NCBI RefSeq assembly: GCF_001625215.2
Contig: NC_030386.2
Span: forward strand, 35,963,296-36,027,295
DNA: 64,000 nucleotides
Direction: 5' to 3'
DNA from: Daucus carota subsp. sativus
Lineage: Eukaryota; Streptophyta; Magnoliopsida; Apiales; Apiaceae
Every line of letters starts with the position of its first letter. Within the stretch, counting starts at the first letter, position 1. The notes below the pieces were generated by a model, which had not been told where the DNA came from, did not search any database, and worked only from the letters and a program-made list of their open reading frames with translations. The position numbers and the translations under genes were made by a program. Shown in pieces: positions 35,047 to 46,600 of this stretch.

Positions 35047-37048
35047 TTAAGATGGTTGCAGAACCAACTTGAGTTTGGAAACGTAATTGCGAAAATTGCC
35101 AGGAGGTTGAGCTTTTGTGAAGATATCTGCAGTATTATCTGCACTCGTGACACTATGTAAATGAACTGTGCCTTTGGCAACTTGTTGACGAGTGAAATGA
35201 CAATCGATCTCTATATGTTTAGTGCGCTCATGGAAGACGTCGTTGTGAGCAATGTCTATTGCGCTTTTGCTGTCACAGTAAATAGAAGTGGCCGGAGAAT
35301 GAGTTACACTCATATCTTCAAGTAACCATCGTAGCCAGATTAATTCCTGTGTGGTGTCAGCAAGAGCTCTATATTCAGACTCGGCACTTGATCGAGAAGC
35401 AAGAGATTGTTTCTTACTGCGCCAAGAAATAAGAGAGTCGCCAAGAAAGAAACAAAATCCAGTAGTGGAACATCTGGTAGTAGGATCACCGCCCCAATCA
35501 GCATCCGAGTAAGCATGTAACTCAAGTGGAGAGTCAAAAGAATAATGTAATCCATGAAATATGGTGCCTTTAACATAACGAAGTATGTGAAGGACGGCTG
35601 TGAAGTGAGGAGTGCGAGGAGCTGCCATGAACTGACTTACAATATGCACTGCATGAGCAATATCTGGACGAGTGACAGTGAGATAAATTAAACTTCCAAC
35701 CAATTGACGATACAATGTAGGATTAGGAAGTAATTCACCATCTTTGGCGTTAAGTTTATCCTCATAATCCAGAGGTGTAGAAACAATCTTAGTGTCACTG
35801 ATTCCTGATTTCAACAAAAGGTCAGATGCATACTTCACTTGTGAAAGAGAGTAGCCTGTAGGGACTGAAGTAACCTCAAGACCCAAGAAGTAGCTTAATG
35901 AACCAAGATCTTTCATCTCAAATTGCTGACTAAGAAATTGTTTAAGTTCAGAAATTCCAGCGTTGTCATCTCCAGTAATGATCATGTCATCGACATATAG
36001 AAGAAGTAAAACAATTCCTCGTTTTGATCGTCGAATGAAAAGAGCATGATCATATGGACTTGAAGAAAATCCCAGTTGTTGAATTATTGTGCTGAATTTC
36101 TCGAACCAAGCTCGAGGTGCCTGCTTAAGACCATAAAGGGCTTTGTTAAGCTTGAACACTTGATTTGGAGAGTGGGAAAAACCTGGAGGTGGTTTGAGAT
36201 AAACTTCCTCATGTAGGTCTCCATTAAGAAAAGCATTCTTGACATCCATTTGCCATATGTTCCAGTGTTTTGATGCTCCAACAGCTAGTAAACTTCGAAC
36301 AGATGTGAGACGAGCAACTGGTGCAAAAGTTTCCTCGTAATCAATACCATACTCTTGTGTAAAACCTCTAGCGACTAGACGAGCTTTGTATCTGTCAATA
36401 GAGCCATCAGATTTGGTTGTAATTTTGTAGATCCATCGACAACTCACTGCAGTTTTATCAGGTGGCAAAGTTACCAAATCCCAAGTGTGAGTTTTGTCTA
36501 AAGCATGAAGTTCCTCTTCCATTGCTTTCTGCCAAAGAGGGTTAACACTCGCCTCTCTATATGTTTGAGGCTCATGTAACGATTGTATAGCAGAATAAAC
36601 ATGATAATCAGTAAGTCGAACAGAAGGTTTTCTTACTCGAGTAGAGCGAACAGGCTCCTCTGAAAGAGATGGTTGAGTAGAAGGCTCAATATTGGAATCC
36701 TCAGACTGAACTTCTGTCAGGGAAACATTGGTAGTCGGAGATGGTTGAGTGAGCTCAATTGAAGGATCTCCTGAAAATGTGTTAGATGATGTCGAAAAAT
36801 CCATGTGATCATCTATGGGATGTAAATCAATGAAAGGATCTGTAAAGTGAGAAATGCTAGTGGAAGTGTCAATTTTAAAATCAGACATGGATGAAAACAT
36901 CTTGTGTTCCCAAAATGTCACATTACGAGAAACTCGTAGACGTTGGGAGATAGGATCCCAACAACGATATCCTTTTTGACCACTATCATAACCAATAAAG
37001 CAACAAAGACGGGCACGCGGCTCTAATTTTGTTCTTTCATGTGGGGGG
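35047..37048 (-). pseudogene. Copia reverse transcriptase and RNase H segment
   Basis: This long open segment holds the end of the integrase region, the RT core (WQMDVKNAFLNGDL, KALYGLKQAPRAW, YVDD near 35989-36000) and RNase H (DADWGGDPTTRCSTTG, SAESEYRALA, CDSKSAIDIAHN). All catalytic motifs are present. It is out of frame with the upstream integrase segment; the break lies at a run of six Cs in the coding strand (37043-37048), consistent with loss of one base. It is marked as a pseudogene only for that reason. Confidence 0.92.
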
Positions 37049-38607
37049 AAGAAGAACAAAACATGCAGAACCAAAAACCTTAAGAGAATTATATGACGGG
37101 GGTTCTTCATATAATTTTTCATAAGGCGACAAGTTATTTATAACAGGAGAAGGAATCATATTGATTGTGTAAACAGCAGTTAATGCAGCTTCCCCCCAAA
37201 ATTTTTCTGGACAAGAAGATGAAATGAGAAGAGCTCGAACTGTATCAAGAATGTGCCTATGTTTACGTTCAGCACGACCATTTTGCTGTGATGTGTAAGG
37301 ACAAGAGCTTTGTGCAAGAGTGCCATAAGATGCCAAAAATTTGTTAAGTTCTGATTCTTTATATTCTTTGGCATTATCGGCACGAAAAAGTTTGATTTTC
37401 TTTTTGAATTGAGTGTGAATCATAGTGGCAAAATTTTTATAAGTTTCTCCTAATTCTGATCGATTTTTCAAAATATATATCCAAGTGTAACGAGAAAAAT
37501 CATCAACAAATATCACATAGTATCTTGATCCTCCCATTGTTGGAGTTGGAGAGGGACCCCAAATATCAGAATGTATAAGGTCAAAAATAGCTGATGATTT
37601 TTCATAATGGATAGGAAAAGGAAGAACATGCTGTTTTGCTAGTCTACATGAAACACAATCAATTGTGTCTACATTAATACTACCTAGATGACCACTAGAA
37701 ATAAGACTACGTAAATGAGATTGTGATGGATGACCTAACCGGGAATGCCAGATGTTGGTCGTAGTGGAAAAAGACCCAACTGGATGACTGGATGATGATT
37801 TTGGTATAGGAAGATGAAGGGAAGTGAGCTCAAACAACCTTCCGCATTTACGCCCTGTCCCAAGAGTTTGTCCCGTCTGAGGATCCTGTACACGACAACC
37901 AGAAGAAGTAAAGATAATATCAAGACCAAGATCACATAATTGTCCAATGGAAACAAGATTAAGTGAAAGATTAGGAACGAAGTATGTGTCAGGAAGATTA
38001 AGATCTTCTGTAGATACGGTTCCAATATGTGTCACTTTCATGGTAGAACCATCGGCAGTTTGAATGTTTGGAAGGTATGAACTCTGTGTTTTCATGGTAA
38101 ATATGGATGAATCATTTGTCATATGATTACAACATGCAGAATCAAAATACCAAGAATTACCTGAAGTGACAGAGAATGCAGTGGAGGGAGAGTTGGCTTT
38201 AAGTAAAACCTGTTTGAGCAATGATTCTAGCTCACTAGTGGATGTGGTTGGAGATTCAGAAGTTGCGGCAGCGGAAGACTGAGTAAACTTGTTTGATTGT
38301 AATGATGGCTTTCTCTTGCAGAACTGTATCGAGTAATGACCTTTTTGATGACAATGTTGGCATGTATGATTACGTAGTGTTATGCAATCCTTCGTAACAT
38401 TTCCATTTTGACGACAAAACCTGCAAAAAGATTTGTCAGAAGTAGGTACTGGAGGTACTGCTAAGACATTATCAACCACAGATTTGAATTTGCCAAGGCC
38501 AAGTCGAGTTTCTTCGGAAATAAGTTCAGCAACAGAACTTTCTAATGAAGGTAGTGGAACTCGATGAAGAAGAGCAGCTCTAACTGGTTCAAAATCCTGA
38601 GTGAGCC
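37043..38607 (-). pseudogene. Copia gag C-terminus, protease and integrase segment
   Basis: In order, this segment contains two Cys/His knuckle-like motifs (CRFCRQNGNVTKDC, CQHCHQKGHYSIQFC), a protease site (WYFDSACCNHM, where the family usually has DSG), and the GAG-pre-integrase zinc region (HSRLGHPSQSHL, CVSCRLAKQH). The integrase core D-D-E follows, in DLIHSDIWGP, FRADNAKEY and NGRAERKHRHI. The upstream boundary with gag is a one-base frame break near 38600. Confidence 0.9.
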
Positions 38608-39125
38608 ATAAGAAACTGGATGAGTCGTTGCTGGTCACGATATGTATGATAAAGTGTAGCATCTTCTGTATGTAACCACTTTGGTTCAGATAATGTTAGT
38701 TGATCCCAAAGTGATTGTATCTGAGAAAGAAAATCTGCAACCGGTTGACCAGGCTCTTGCTTTTGTTTACTTAGTGAACTCATGATCTGATATTGGTGAG
38801 AAAGATTGGATGTAGTGTATCTTGATGCCAATAAATCCCAAATCTCTTTTGCGGTGTCATAATTTCCAAACTGTAAATTAATTTTAGAAACTGAAGAGTT
38901 TCTAAAAAATGTGATAGCTTGGTGATTTTTGACATCCCATTCTTCAATGCGGTCCTTGAATTTTGAGTCGGCTTCATCCTTTTCTTTTGTCGGAATAGTA
39001 AAATCCCCGTTCACATACCGCCAAAGTCTTTTTCCTTTGAGAAAACTGCGCATAGCTTGAGACCAAGTTATATAATTCGAGCCATTCAAAATCGTTTGAA
39101 TCGGGGAACTATTTTCTTTCTCCAT
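38589..39125 (-). pseudogene. Copia gag N-terminal segment
   Basis: Starts at ATG 39125 and shows the UBN2/retrotransposon gag pattern: NGSNYITWSQAMRSFLKGK near the start and then AKEIWDLLASRYT. The frame ends prematurely at 38589, where the sequence continues in another frame. This is a single-nucleotide break near 38600. Confidence 0.88.
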
Positions 39126-39182
39126 GCCAAATAAAATAAGTGCAGGGACTAAAAAGTGAAGTACAAAAAAGTGAAGGTTCAA

Positions 39183-39867
39183 AGTGCAAGATGATGAACG
39201 AGAGGGTACCGAAGCGTAATTAGCTTATTAACCAAATTAAAACAGTACGTGGTGTAAAAGAGGTAAAGTATGTATATGTTATTAAATTTGGTTACCCAGA
39301 TGTCTCCGTGGACCGAAAATGAATCAAAGTTTCCGCCTTTTTCGGAGAATCAAGCCGGCGGTGATCGGAGTAATTTCGGCCAGTCGATTTGTGTTCAACC
39401 GACGAGTATCATCCTGAGCAGCACGGTGGAGTCGTTGTGTGGTCTGAGAGCGGCGGCGTTGAGCACGGTGCCGGTGATGGTGAAGAACGTGTTCAAGCCG
39501 GCAAACACAAGGTGGAGTATTGCACGGCGGAGGTGGTGGATCGTATGTTGTGTGAAGATCCGAGGAGGAAAAGTCAGTTGAGTAACAGCTTATGTTTGAT
39601 TTGTCGATAGGTTGTCTGTGCCAACTGTTTGTTGAAATGACTGAATGAGGTTATATCACCGGAAACAATGGCTGTTCACCAGAGATGATGTCTGCGAAAT
39701 GGTACAAGACAAGATGGTATAGCCGAGAAGTTAACAGAGGTGGACAAAATGAAGTGTTTGCTGGAGTTCTGACACAGGTTTGCAAAAACTGTCGGAGCTT
39801 TACTTCATGTATGTCTTGCAGACGTGATGTTTGTGACAACAGAAACGACTGAGGTAAGGAGCTTAAA
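39183..39867. other. Copia leader containing a GC-rich unrecognised segment
   Basis: Between the primer-binding site and gag lies a leader of roughly 740 bp. Part of it, about 39300-39570, is unusually G+C-rich and has long open frames on the plus strand (antisense to the element), for example from ATG 39300 to about 39581. The composition looks like cellular coding DNA captured by the element, but no protein family was recognised. Confidence 0.5.
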
Positions 39868-39879
39868 GCTCTGATACCA
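39868..39879 (-). other. Primer-binding site (initiator tRNA-Met type)
   Basis: TGGTATCAGAGC on the minus strand directly follows the 5' LTR. This is the standard Copia primer-binding site complementary to the 3' part of initiator methionine tRNA. It has no spacer from the LTR. Confidence 0.95.
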
Positions 39880-40156
39880 TATTGAAACTATAAGTGCAAA
39901 GATAAATTTATATATATGTGTTGCTGATCAATGTAAGAGAAGAGAGTACTCTTGTATTGATATGTTGAAAGCTTAAGAAATTACATGAGAGAATGAACAT
40001 ATTTATACAAAAAATAACATGAAGCAAAGTCTATGCTAATGAATGTGGTGAGCTGCTCAACCACAATATTGTTCACTGCTCAACTGCAGAGTTTAAGAGC
40101 TGGTGTTTTATTCTAGGAGTTGACATTTGTGTCAATGTGAACTAGAGACTTTAACA
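39880..40156 (-). repeat. 5' LTR of the Copia element
   Basis: 277 bp. It differs from the 3' LTR at four positions by eye. It is followed on its outer side by CTGAT, the same five bases that precede the other LTR. Confidence 0.96.
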
Positions 40157-40245
40157 CTGATCATTGTCTGATCCATAGATGATAGAACTATAGAGCTTTT
40201 TTTTTCTTTTTTGTCACAAGAACTATAGAGCTTTGATTTTATTAA

Positions 40246-40415
40246 GAGTAAATCACAGTTTGCTCCGCTATCTTTGGGGCGTTTTGCGCTTTGGTCCAGA
40301 TGTTTAAAATTTTACAGTTTGCACTCAAAACTTCCAATGTCTAAACGATTTGCACCGACTTAACGGTTGTCCATCAAAAACGTCGTTAACTCTAACAGAG
40401 GTCAGGGGTAATGTT
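40246..40415. repeat. MULE left terminal inverted repeat
   Basis: 170 bp beginning GAGTAAATCACAG and inverted at 42720-42889. The 9-bp target duplication TTTTATTAA lies directly outside. Confidence 0.95.
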
Positions 40416-40555
40416 GAATTATGAATATATTATTTCTAAATACCCTTTCGTCTCCCGCTAAGATCAAATCACTTTACTCAAACTCCTCCCAAATCGCAAA
40501 CACCCCCAATTAAGAAAACCCTAATTGAAGCTGTAATCAAATCATTTCAAGCACA

Positions 40556-42696
40556 ATGCGAGGTTGTTTACGTCTTGTTGGAGCCGATTTTACTACTTGG
40601 GCGGAGATTCCATCTGATTACTGGGCTGGAGTTGCTGAAGCTGGTGCAGAGATTCCAACTATACCAGAGCCAAAGATGATCCCAGGCTCTGAAACGCCTG
40701 ATTACGGAGGTAAATCTTCGCTTTTCTGCTATTTGAATAGGTATATGCATGCATGTGAAGTTAGGGTTTATTTAGGTAAAATAATGGTTGTTTATGTGGT
40801 GGTCCCTAAAGCATGATATGTGTAAAGTATGTTTCCTTTTGTCTCCAGCTATATATGTGAATACTTTATCTGCTACAATTATAGTTTTTGATTCGAGTAA
40901 ATGTTTACAGATTATTCTATGTACTTTACAATTAAACTACACCATGGTGGGAATCTAGATGAATCTGGCAAATTGTATGTTGATGGGAAAATATCATACT
41001 TTGATAAGTGTTCGAGTAGGAGCATTTATGTTGTGGATAGAGGGTTTTACTTAAGCGATATTCAGTCAATGTGTCGAGAACTTGGGTTGGAAGATGGTGG
41101 ATATGATTTGTGGTTTTGCATTCCTGAGCAGCCTCTGGAAAATGGTTTAACTCCTATTGAAAATGATGATGATATCTTTACCTTGTTAGATATGCTAGTT
41201 TACTCTAAGCTTTTGGTACTGTATACAACTCCTAGAGTGCTGAAAAATTGGAACTGTGAATGGGATGATTTTTCTTTCTCACAATTTGTTAAGGATCAGA
41301 AGGAGGAGAGAGTAGGTGATATGATAGATGAGGCTGAGAAACACAAACAAATAGTTGAAAATGAAAATGAAAACGAAGTTTTGGACAATGAAAATGAGAG
41401 TTCAGATGATGATGAGGAAGAGAGTTTTGAGGGTGATAATTCAAATATTGATTCAAGTGAAAGTGAAGCGAAGATGCCACCACCAAAGAAAAAGAGAAGG
41501 ATTCCACCTCCAAATCCTCCATATAGGACTAGGAAGAGAGGAAGGTACTCCATGCTCAGGGTAAGTGAATTTTGGCATTGTTGTGTGTATTCCCTTTGTT
41601 GAGATTGCATTGAATTGTGTAGTCTAATTTTTCATCCATCTGCAGGGGTTGTTTAAGAACACAGAGGAATTTACATAAGGAACACAAAGGGATTGGAGTT
41701 AGGAGACTTTTATGGTCTGCAGCTAGGGCAACAACAGATTATTTTTTCAATCTTCATATGAATGAATTGAAACAGGTATTTTGTTTCACTCTAATATTTT
41801 CTTTCACTCTGGTATTTTCTTTCACTCTAATATTTTGTTTCACTCTAATTTTGTTTTTTCAGATAGCACCAAGAGCACATGATTGGTTGATGGCTAAACC
41901 AAAGTCACAATGGTCCAGATGTGCATTTAGAGAGATATGCAAATCAGACATGTTCGTAAACAACAATTGTGAAGTTTTTAATAATGCAATAAACAGGTTC
42001 AGGGACATGGGGATTGTGACTATGTTAAAGTCAATCCACACAACATGTATGGAAAGAATTTGTAAGAGGCTGAACAAAATGGAAATTAGGAACACAACTT
42101 TCTGCACAAAACCAATGAAGAAACTTCACAAGTAAGTTAATTCCAGTGCCTAATTCTCTGTATTTCAGTGCCTAATTCTCTGTATTTACAATGCCTAAAC
42201 TTCTTGTTATTTTAGGTCCATGGAACTAGCTGCTAGAGCAAGGCCAATCTGGAATGGTCTTGATAAATATCATGTGACCATGACAGATGGTGGTCATGAA
42301 ATTGTTTGTGATTTGAAGAATAGAAGATATGCTTGTAACAAATGGCAGCTAACAGGTATACCTTGTTTCCATGCTTGTGCCTGTATATTTTTTCAAAAAG
42401 AAAGTCCTCTGGAATACATGCATGAGTGCCACAAAAGATCATGGTACTTGCAAGTATATAGCCATGTGTTGGAACCTATCAATGGCCCTGAATTTTGGGA
42501 GCAAACAAATGAGACCCCATTACTCCCACCCATCAAGAAAGTTGCTCCTGGGAGGCCAAAAAAAAAGAGAGATAGTAGAAATGATGTGGTTGAAACCAGA
42601 GAGAAAGACCCTACCACCATGAAGAGGACAGGCTCAAGTATAGAATGTGCACACTGCAAAGGTGTTGGGCATAATGTCAGAACCTGCAAAAAGAAG
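40556..42696 (+). pseudogene. Internally deleted MULE transposase gene
   Basis: Predicted exons are 40556-40709, 40911-41560, 41646-about 41775, 41863-42131 and 42216-42696. The second encodes a PB1-like module known at the N-terminus of some plant MULE transposases (YFTIKLHHGG, DLWFCIP), then an acidic stretch and a basic PKKKRR motif. The third begins with the start of the MuDR module (GLFKNTEEF), hits a stop, and resumes in another frame at HKGIGVRRLLWSAARATT, which normally lies after the catalytic domain. Roughly the whole DDE core is therefore missing, with the junction near 41670-41685. The end keeps the SWIM zinc finger (CNKWQLTGIPCFHAC) and a CCHC knuckle (CAHCKGVGHNVRTC). Confidence 0.85.
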
Positions 42697-42719
42697 GTAG
42701 TAATCTCTGAATGCCTTTC

Positions 42720-42889
42720 AACATTACCCCTGACCTCTGTTAGAGTTAACGACGTTTTTGATGGACAACCGTTAAGTCGGTGCAAATCGTTTAGACATTG
42801 GAAGTTTTGAGTGCAAACTGTAAAATTTTAAACATCTGGACCAAAGCGCAAAACGCCTCAAAGATAGCGGTGCAAACTGTGATTTACTC
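42720..42889. repeat. MULE right terminal inverted repeat
   Basis: Inverted copy of 40246-40415, with two differences seen by eye, ending GATTTACTC. The second TTTTATTAA target duplication follows at 42890-42898. Confidence 0.95.
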
Positions 42890-42916
42890 TTTTATTAATG
42901 TTCAACTTTCGCATAA

Positions 42917-43241
42917 TGTAACACCCCAGTCCCACATCGAGGAGTGTGGAGACTTTAGTTCTGTTTATAAGCATAAGTACTACTACTAATTGCACCAACA
43001 AATCATGATCTTTTGGGGACCTGTGGTGGGCTTGTGGATTACCCAAGTTGTTGCAGTTGGGCCAGTATATTTAGGCTTATTTTCGGATTCGGATTTCGGG
43101 ACTTGATCTGATTTTCGAAAAAGACTCGGGATGGGGACACGAAGGCTGGTGGTATCATCCCGCAATGGACAGAGATCCAGAGGCTTTCGGGACTTAATCT
43201 GATTTTCGAAAAAGGCTCGGGATTTGACCCGGGTTGTCACA
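42917..43241. mobile_element. Solo LTR
   Basis: A 325-bp unit beginning TGTAACACCCCAGTCCCACA and ending GGGTTGTCACA. CATAA lies directly on both sides (42912-42916 and 43242-43246), a 5-bp target duplication. TG...CA ends plus a 5-bp duplication and no internal region fit a solo LTR left by recombination. A shorter relative lies at 54674-54878. Confidence 0.85.
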
Positions 43242-43246
43242 CATAA

Positions 43247-43611
43247 ACTATTGGCTTGTTCTCACTGGAGCCCAGTTGTGCGGGTTTGAACCACGTAACC
43301 GACCCCGGCTCATATTTTTATTTGCCAAATTCAGTCCGATTTGGACTGATCATAAACCGCATAGTTTGTAACAGTAACACGAGCCGGGTACGAATTAACT
43401 AATCAACACCCACAACCTGCCACGACCCACTAGTTGTTTTATTTTTTATTTTTCAATTACATTATTATCACATATCCTCATTATATATCAACAAATTAAC
43501 TGTGAACCGATGTTAACCTCTAATCACCAGAAATCTTTCAGCATATAAGAAACTGTCAACTTAACTGTACAAATATTTTCACAAAATAAATTGTGTCTCA
43601 ACCAACTCTGA
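43247..43611. other. Spacer between solo LTR and SLP copy B, no gene seen
   Basis: About 365 bp. The left part has GGGTTTGAACC/ACGAGCCGGGTACG words, probably another decayed repeat. The right part should be the 3' UTR of SLP copy B. Confidence 0.45.
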
Positions 43612-46600
43612 TCATTTCTTGTTCCTCTTCACAGACTCTTCAGACAAGATCTTATCATTGATGCTTTCGGAAGAATTTTGTTCAGAGATTTCCTTAAGGC
43701 CGGGCGTAGGAGTATTGCTGGTTAGATTTTTATATATGCCTAGAGCTTCAGCTATCATGCTGGCAGGAGATGAAGTATTTGCAGGAAGCAGCATCGTATT
43801 GCCCTAGATGATCGAAATAGCAAACATTTAAATAAAATGAAACCTGCTCCAGCAATAAAACATCAAAGACATTCACACGTTAGGTATGGTGTTTTACCTC
43901 TTTAGCTAGATTCCCAAAGGCATCAATATATTGCTCAGCTATCCCCAAAGTTGCTGCCTAAGTTTGACACGAAAAAAAATGCAAAGTTTAGTATTTATAT
44001 TATGTGGTTCACTGTTTCTGCATGATCAAAGTAGATTCAGTACTAATAATCTTACACACGCGTCACAAAGTTACTAGATACTACATTTCGATTAATACGT
44101 ATAGGAGAAGCGCCAATAAATGATACAATATTTCTGGTTCATTCAGTAAGAGAGTGCGGAACTGCAAATAGTTCCCAAGTATTATCAGGGCCGCCTCGAT
44201 AATACTTACTTTCTTTGGTTAAATTATTGCATGTCATGGTAGAAAAGAAAGATACACGGCCATGACAAGACTGCATTATCAAATACATGCAATCTTAAAT
44301 TTCTAATCATCCTGATAATTTAATAAAACAGACATGCTAAGTGATTTACTAAAGAACAAAGTTTACATTACCTCCATTCCGCCATGGTTCTTAATAGCTT
44401 CTGAAATTAAAGAAATTCTTTGTGTCGTTGCCTTTGCAACTGCAAGTATGGCCTCTGCTTCTCCTGATACAAGTCCAGCAAATGAAAAAATATCAAAGGC
44501 ACCCAGTGGGTCAACATCAACAAAACTACTATTTAAGTATCTAGCAGCTGTAGTAATTTACTTCAGTTCATACGCAAAATCATCTCCATGCATGCTTATT
44601 TTAGCCCAAAAGTAAGTCCTCTGACTACCAGACCACAGCCTAATTTCCAAAATCGTAGTAACTCACCTTGAGCTCTATTAACTTGATCCATCTTTGCAGC
44701 TTCTGAAGCAAGAATAACCGAACTCTTCTTTCCATCAGCTATATTGATGTGTGCTTGCCTTTCTCCTGCATTTATATAACACAAAATAAAAGAACAAGAG
44801 CATAAATGTAGAGAAATCTTTAAACAGGTTAGTTATAAAAGGGACCCTTTTCTAAAGATATACTGTATTCAATGATTATCACCACAGAGTACATGGTTTA
44901 AACAAGTTAAAAAGGACAACTGGAAACACCATTACCTTCAGACTCCAGAACTAGAGCTCTCTTTTTGCGCTCTGCTTCAGCCTGCATCTCCATAGCTGCC
45001 TTTACACCAGGTGGAGGAGAAATATCCCCTAATGTAAAAGAATAAATGGTCAGCTTTCTAACAAGTTGCCTAATTGTTTTTTCTGAGCAAGTATAAATAT
45101 GAAAGTCCACAAATCAGCGACAAAAATACTTACTTATCTCGTAACGGAGGCATTTTAGGCCCCAGTCTTTGGCAGCATCATTTATAGCCAGCTGCCACAA
45201 GAAAGTAGTATTACGAATCAACAGAGTAATATAGTTTTAATACTTCTGTTTGGTAGTTGGCAATGTGAAGTGAATATTGGAGTTACAATAATTTTAACGA
45301 TGCTAGAATATGAATAGTAGTAGTATGATTTTAAATGTCTTTGCTTGTATTTTAGCATGTCTGACTACATATCTTTGCTTATCAGATAAAATGAAGTTTG
45401 TTGTGCAAAGTGTAAGAGCATCTCCAATCTAACACAAAGAATGTTCAACAATTAATACAATTAAACACTTTATGTAAAGTAATGATAAGGCACATATGTA
45501 TGTTATAAAGTGACAGCAATAACATAGCTGTAAGAGTGAAAACATACCACTATCTTATCATTGAGGGTGTCTCGTTCCTCAAAACTTTTGTCCAGTGTTA
45601 TCTTACCAAGCTCACTACGCATAGTTGTCTGTGCAAGCTGAATAACAGCATACAACGGATTTTCTGCTCCATAGGATGCCAATTTCGGATCCACAATCTA
45701 CAAGCATCAAGATATCTAATTAATCAAACAAGACTATCTGACAAATCATTCTAAATTCTAAAAGTAACAAGTATACCTTAACATAGAGAATTCCATCAAT
45801 AGATATGCTAACATTATCCTTGGTAATAGCATTCTGATCTGGAATCTGAATAGCTGCTTCCTTCAAGGAATGGGCATAAGCAATTTTATCGACAAAAGGT
45901 ATCAAGAAGTGAAATCCAGGAGTAAGAGTTTTCACATATCTTCCAAATCTCTCCAGCACAAGAGCTCTTTTCTCTGGCACAATCTGAATCCCCCAGTTCA
46001 CAGGTGGCTTGATCATATGCCTAACCACAAATCATTTCAAAAACATCATACCTCATAATATTCATAAACATCAATCAAACATCATAACATGAAAAATAAT
46101 TAAATGTGGAATTCACATACCAACATAACATCATGACTATTAAGGGTTTACCGGGATCATATTGTATTCTAACAGACCTAAAAATTCGAGATGTTTGGAA
46201 GACGAAATTATCATGATCATATTGTATACTAACAATGACTCCACATAAAACCACATATCAGCCCTGATGTATCTATTACAACACATTCAAATAAAAACTT
46301 AACACATGTCATCTTTTGAAAGATTTTATAACTTAACACGGAGATTATGCACTCAATTTTGTGTAGGAAGAATTTTTTTTACTAAAAACCTGTTTAAAAT
46401 ATGTGTTTTGTTAATTTTGATGTATTAATGATTTCATCTATTAGAAGTATAATAGTAAAAATAAGACTGATTTATGGAAAACTTATGATTTATCAGGAAG
46501 TTTTATAAAAAAAATTTAAAAAAGTAAGTTATTGAAAAAAGTGACTTAAGTCAGTTTCACACCCAGCATGACTTATATCTTATACAAACAGGCTCTACAA

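Larger units (their letters stand above)
34758..40156 (-). mobile_element. Ty1/Copia LTR retrotransposon, nearly complete
   Basis: Two 277-bp direct repeats at 34758-35034 and 39880-40156 differ at only four positions by eye. CTGAT flanks both sides (34753-34757 and 40157-40161). Read on the minus strand, the order is 5' LTR, primer-binding site, leader, gag, protease-integrase, RT-RNase H, polypurine tract and 3' LTR, the Copia order. The element reads TGTTAAAG at its 5' end and ends in ATA rather than CA. Coding is interrupted by two single-base frame breaks. It sits between the two stomatin-like genes, which it did not disrupt. Confidence 0.97.
40246..42889 (+). mobile_element. Mutator-like element (MULE) with deleted catalytic core
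   Basis: Terminal inverted repeats of 170 bp (40246-40415 and 42720-42889) match at all but two positions by eye. TTTTATTAA, a perfect 9-bp target duplication, flanks the element (40237-40245 and 42890-42898). It keeps the first and last parts of a transposase gene, but the MuDR N-terminal and MULE catalytic regions are absent, so it should be non-autonomous. Identical TIRs suggest recent activity, mobilised in trans. Confidence 0.96.

Noticed and set aside
41289..41610. Minus-strand open frames opposite the MULE exon
   Set aside because: Antisense of an acidic low-complexity coding stretch; no domain.
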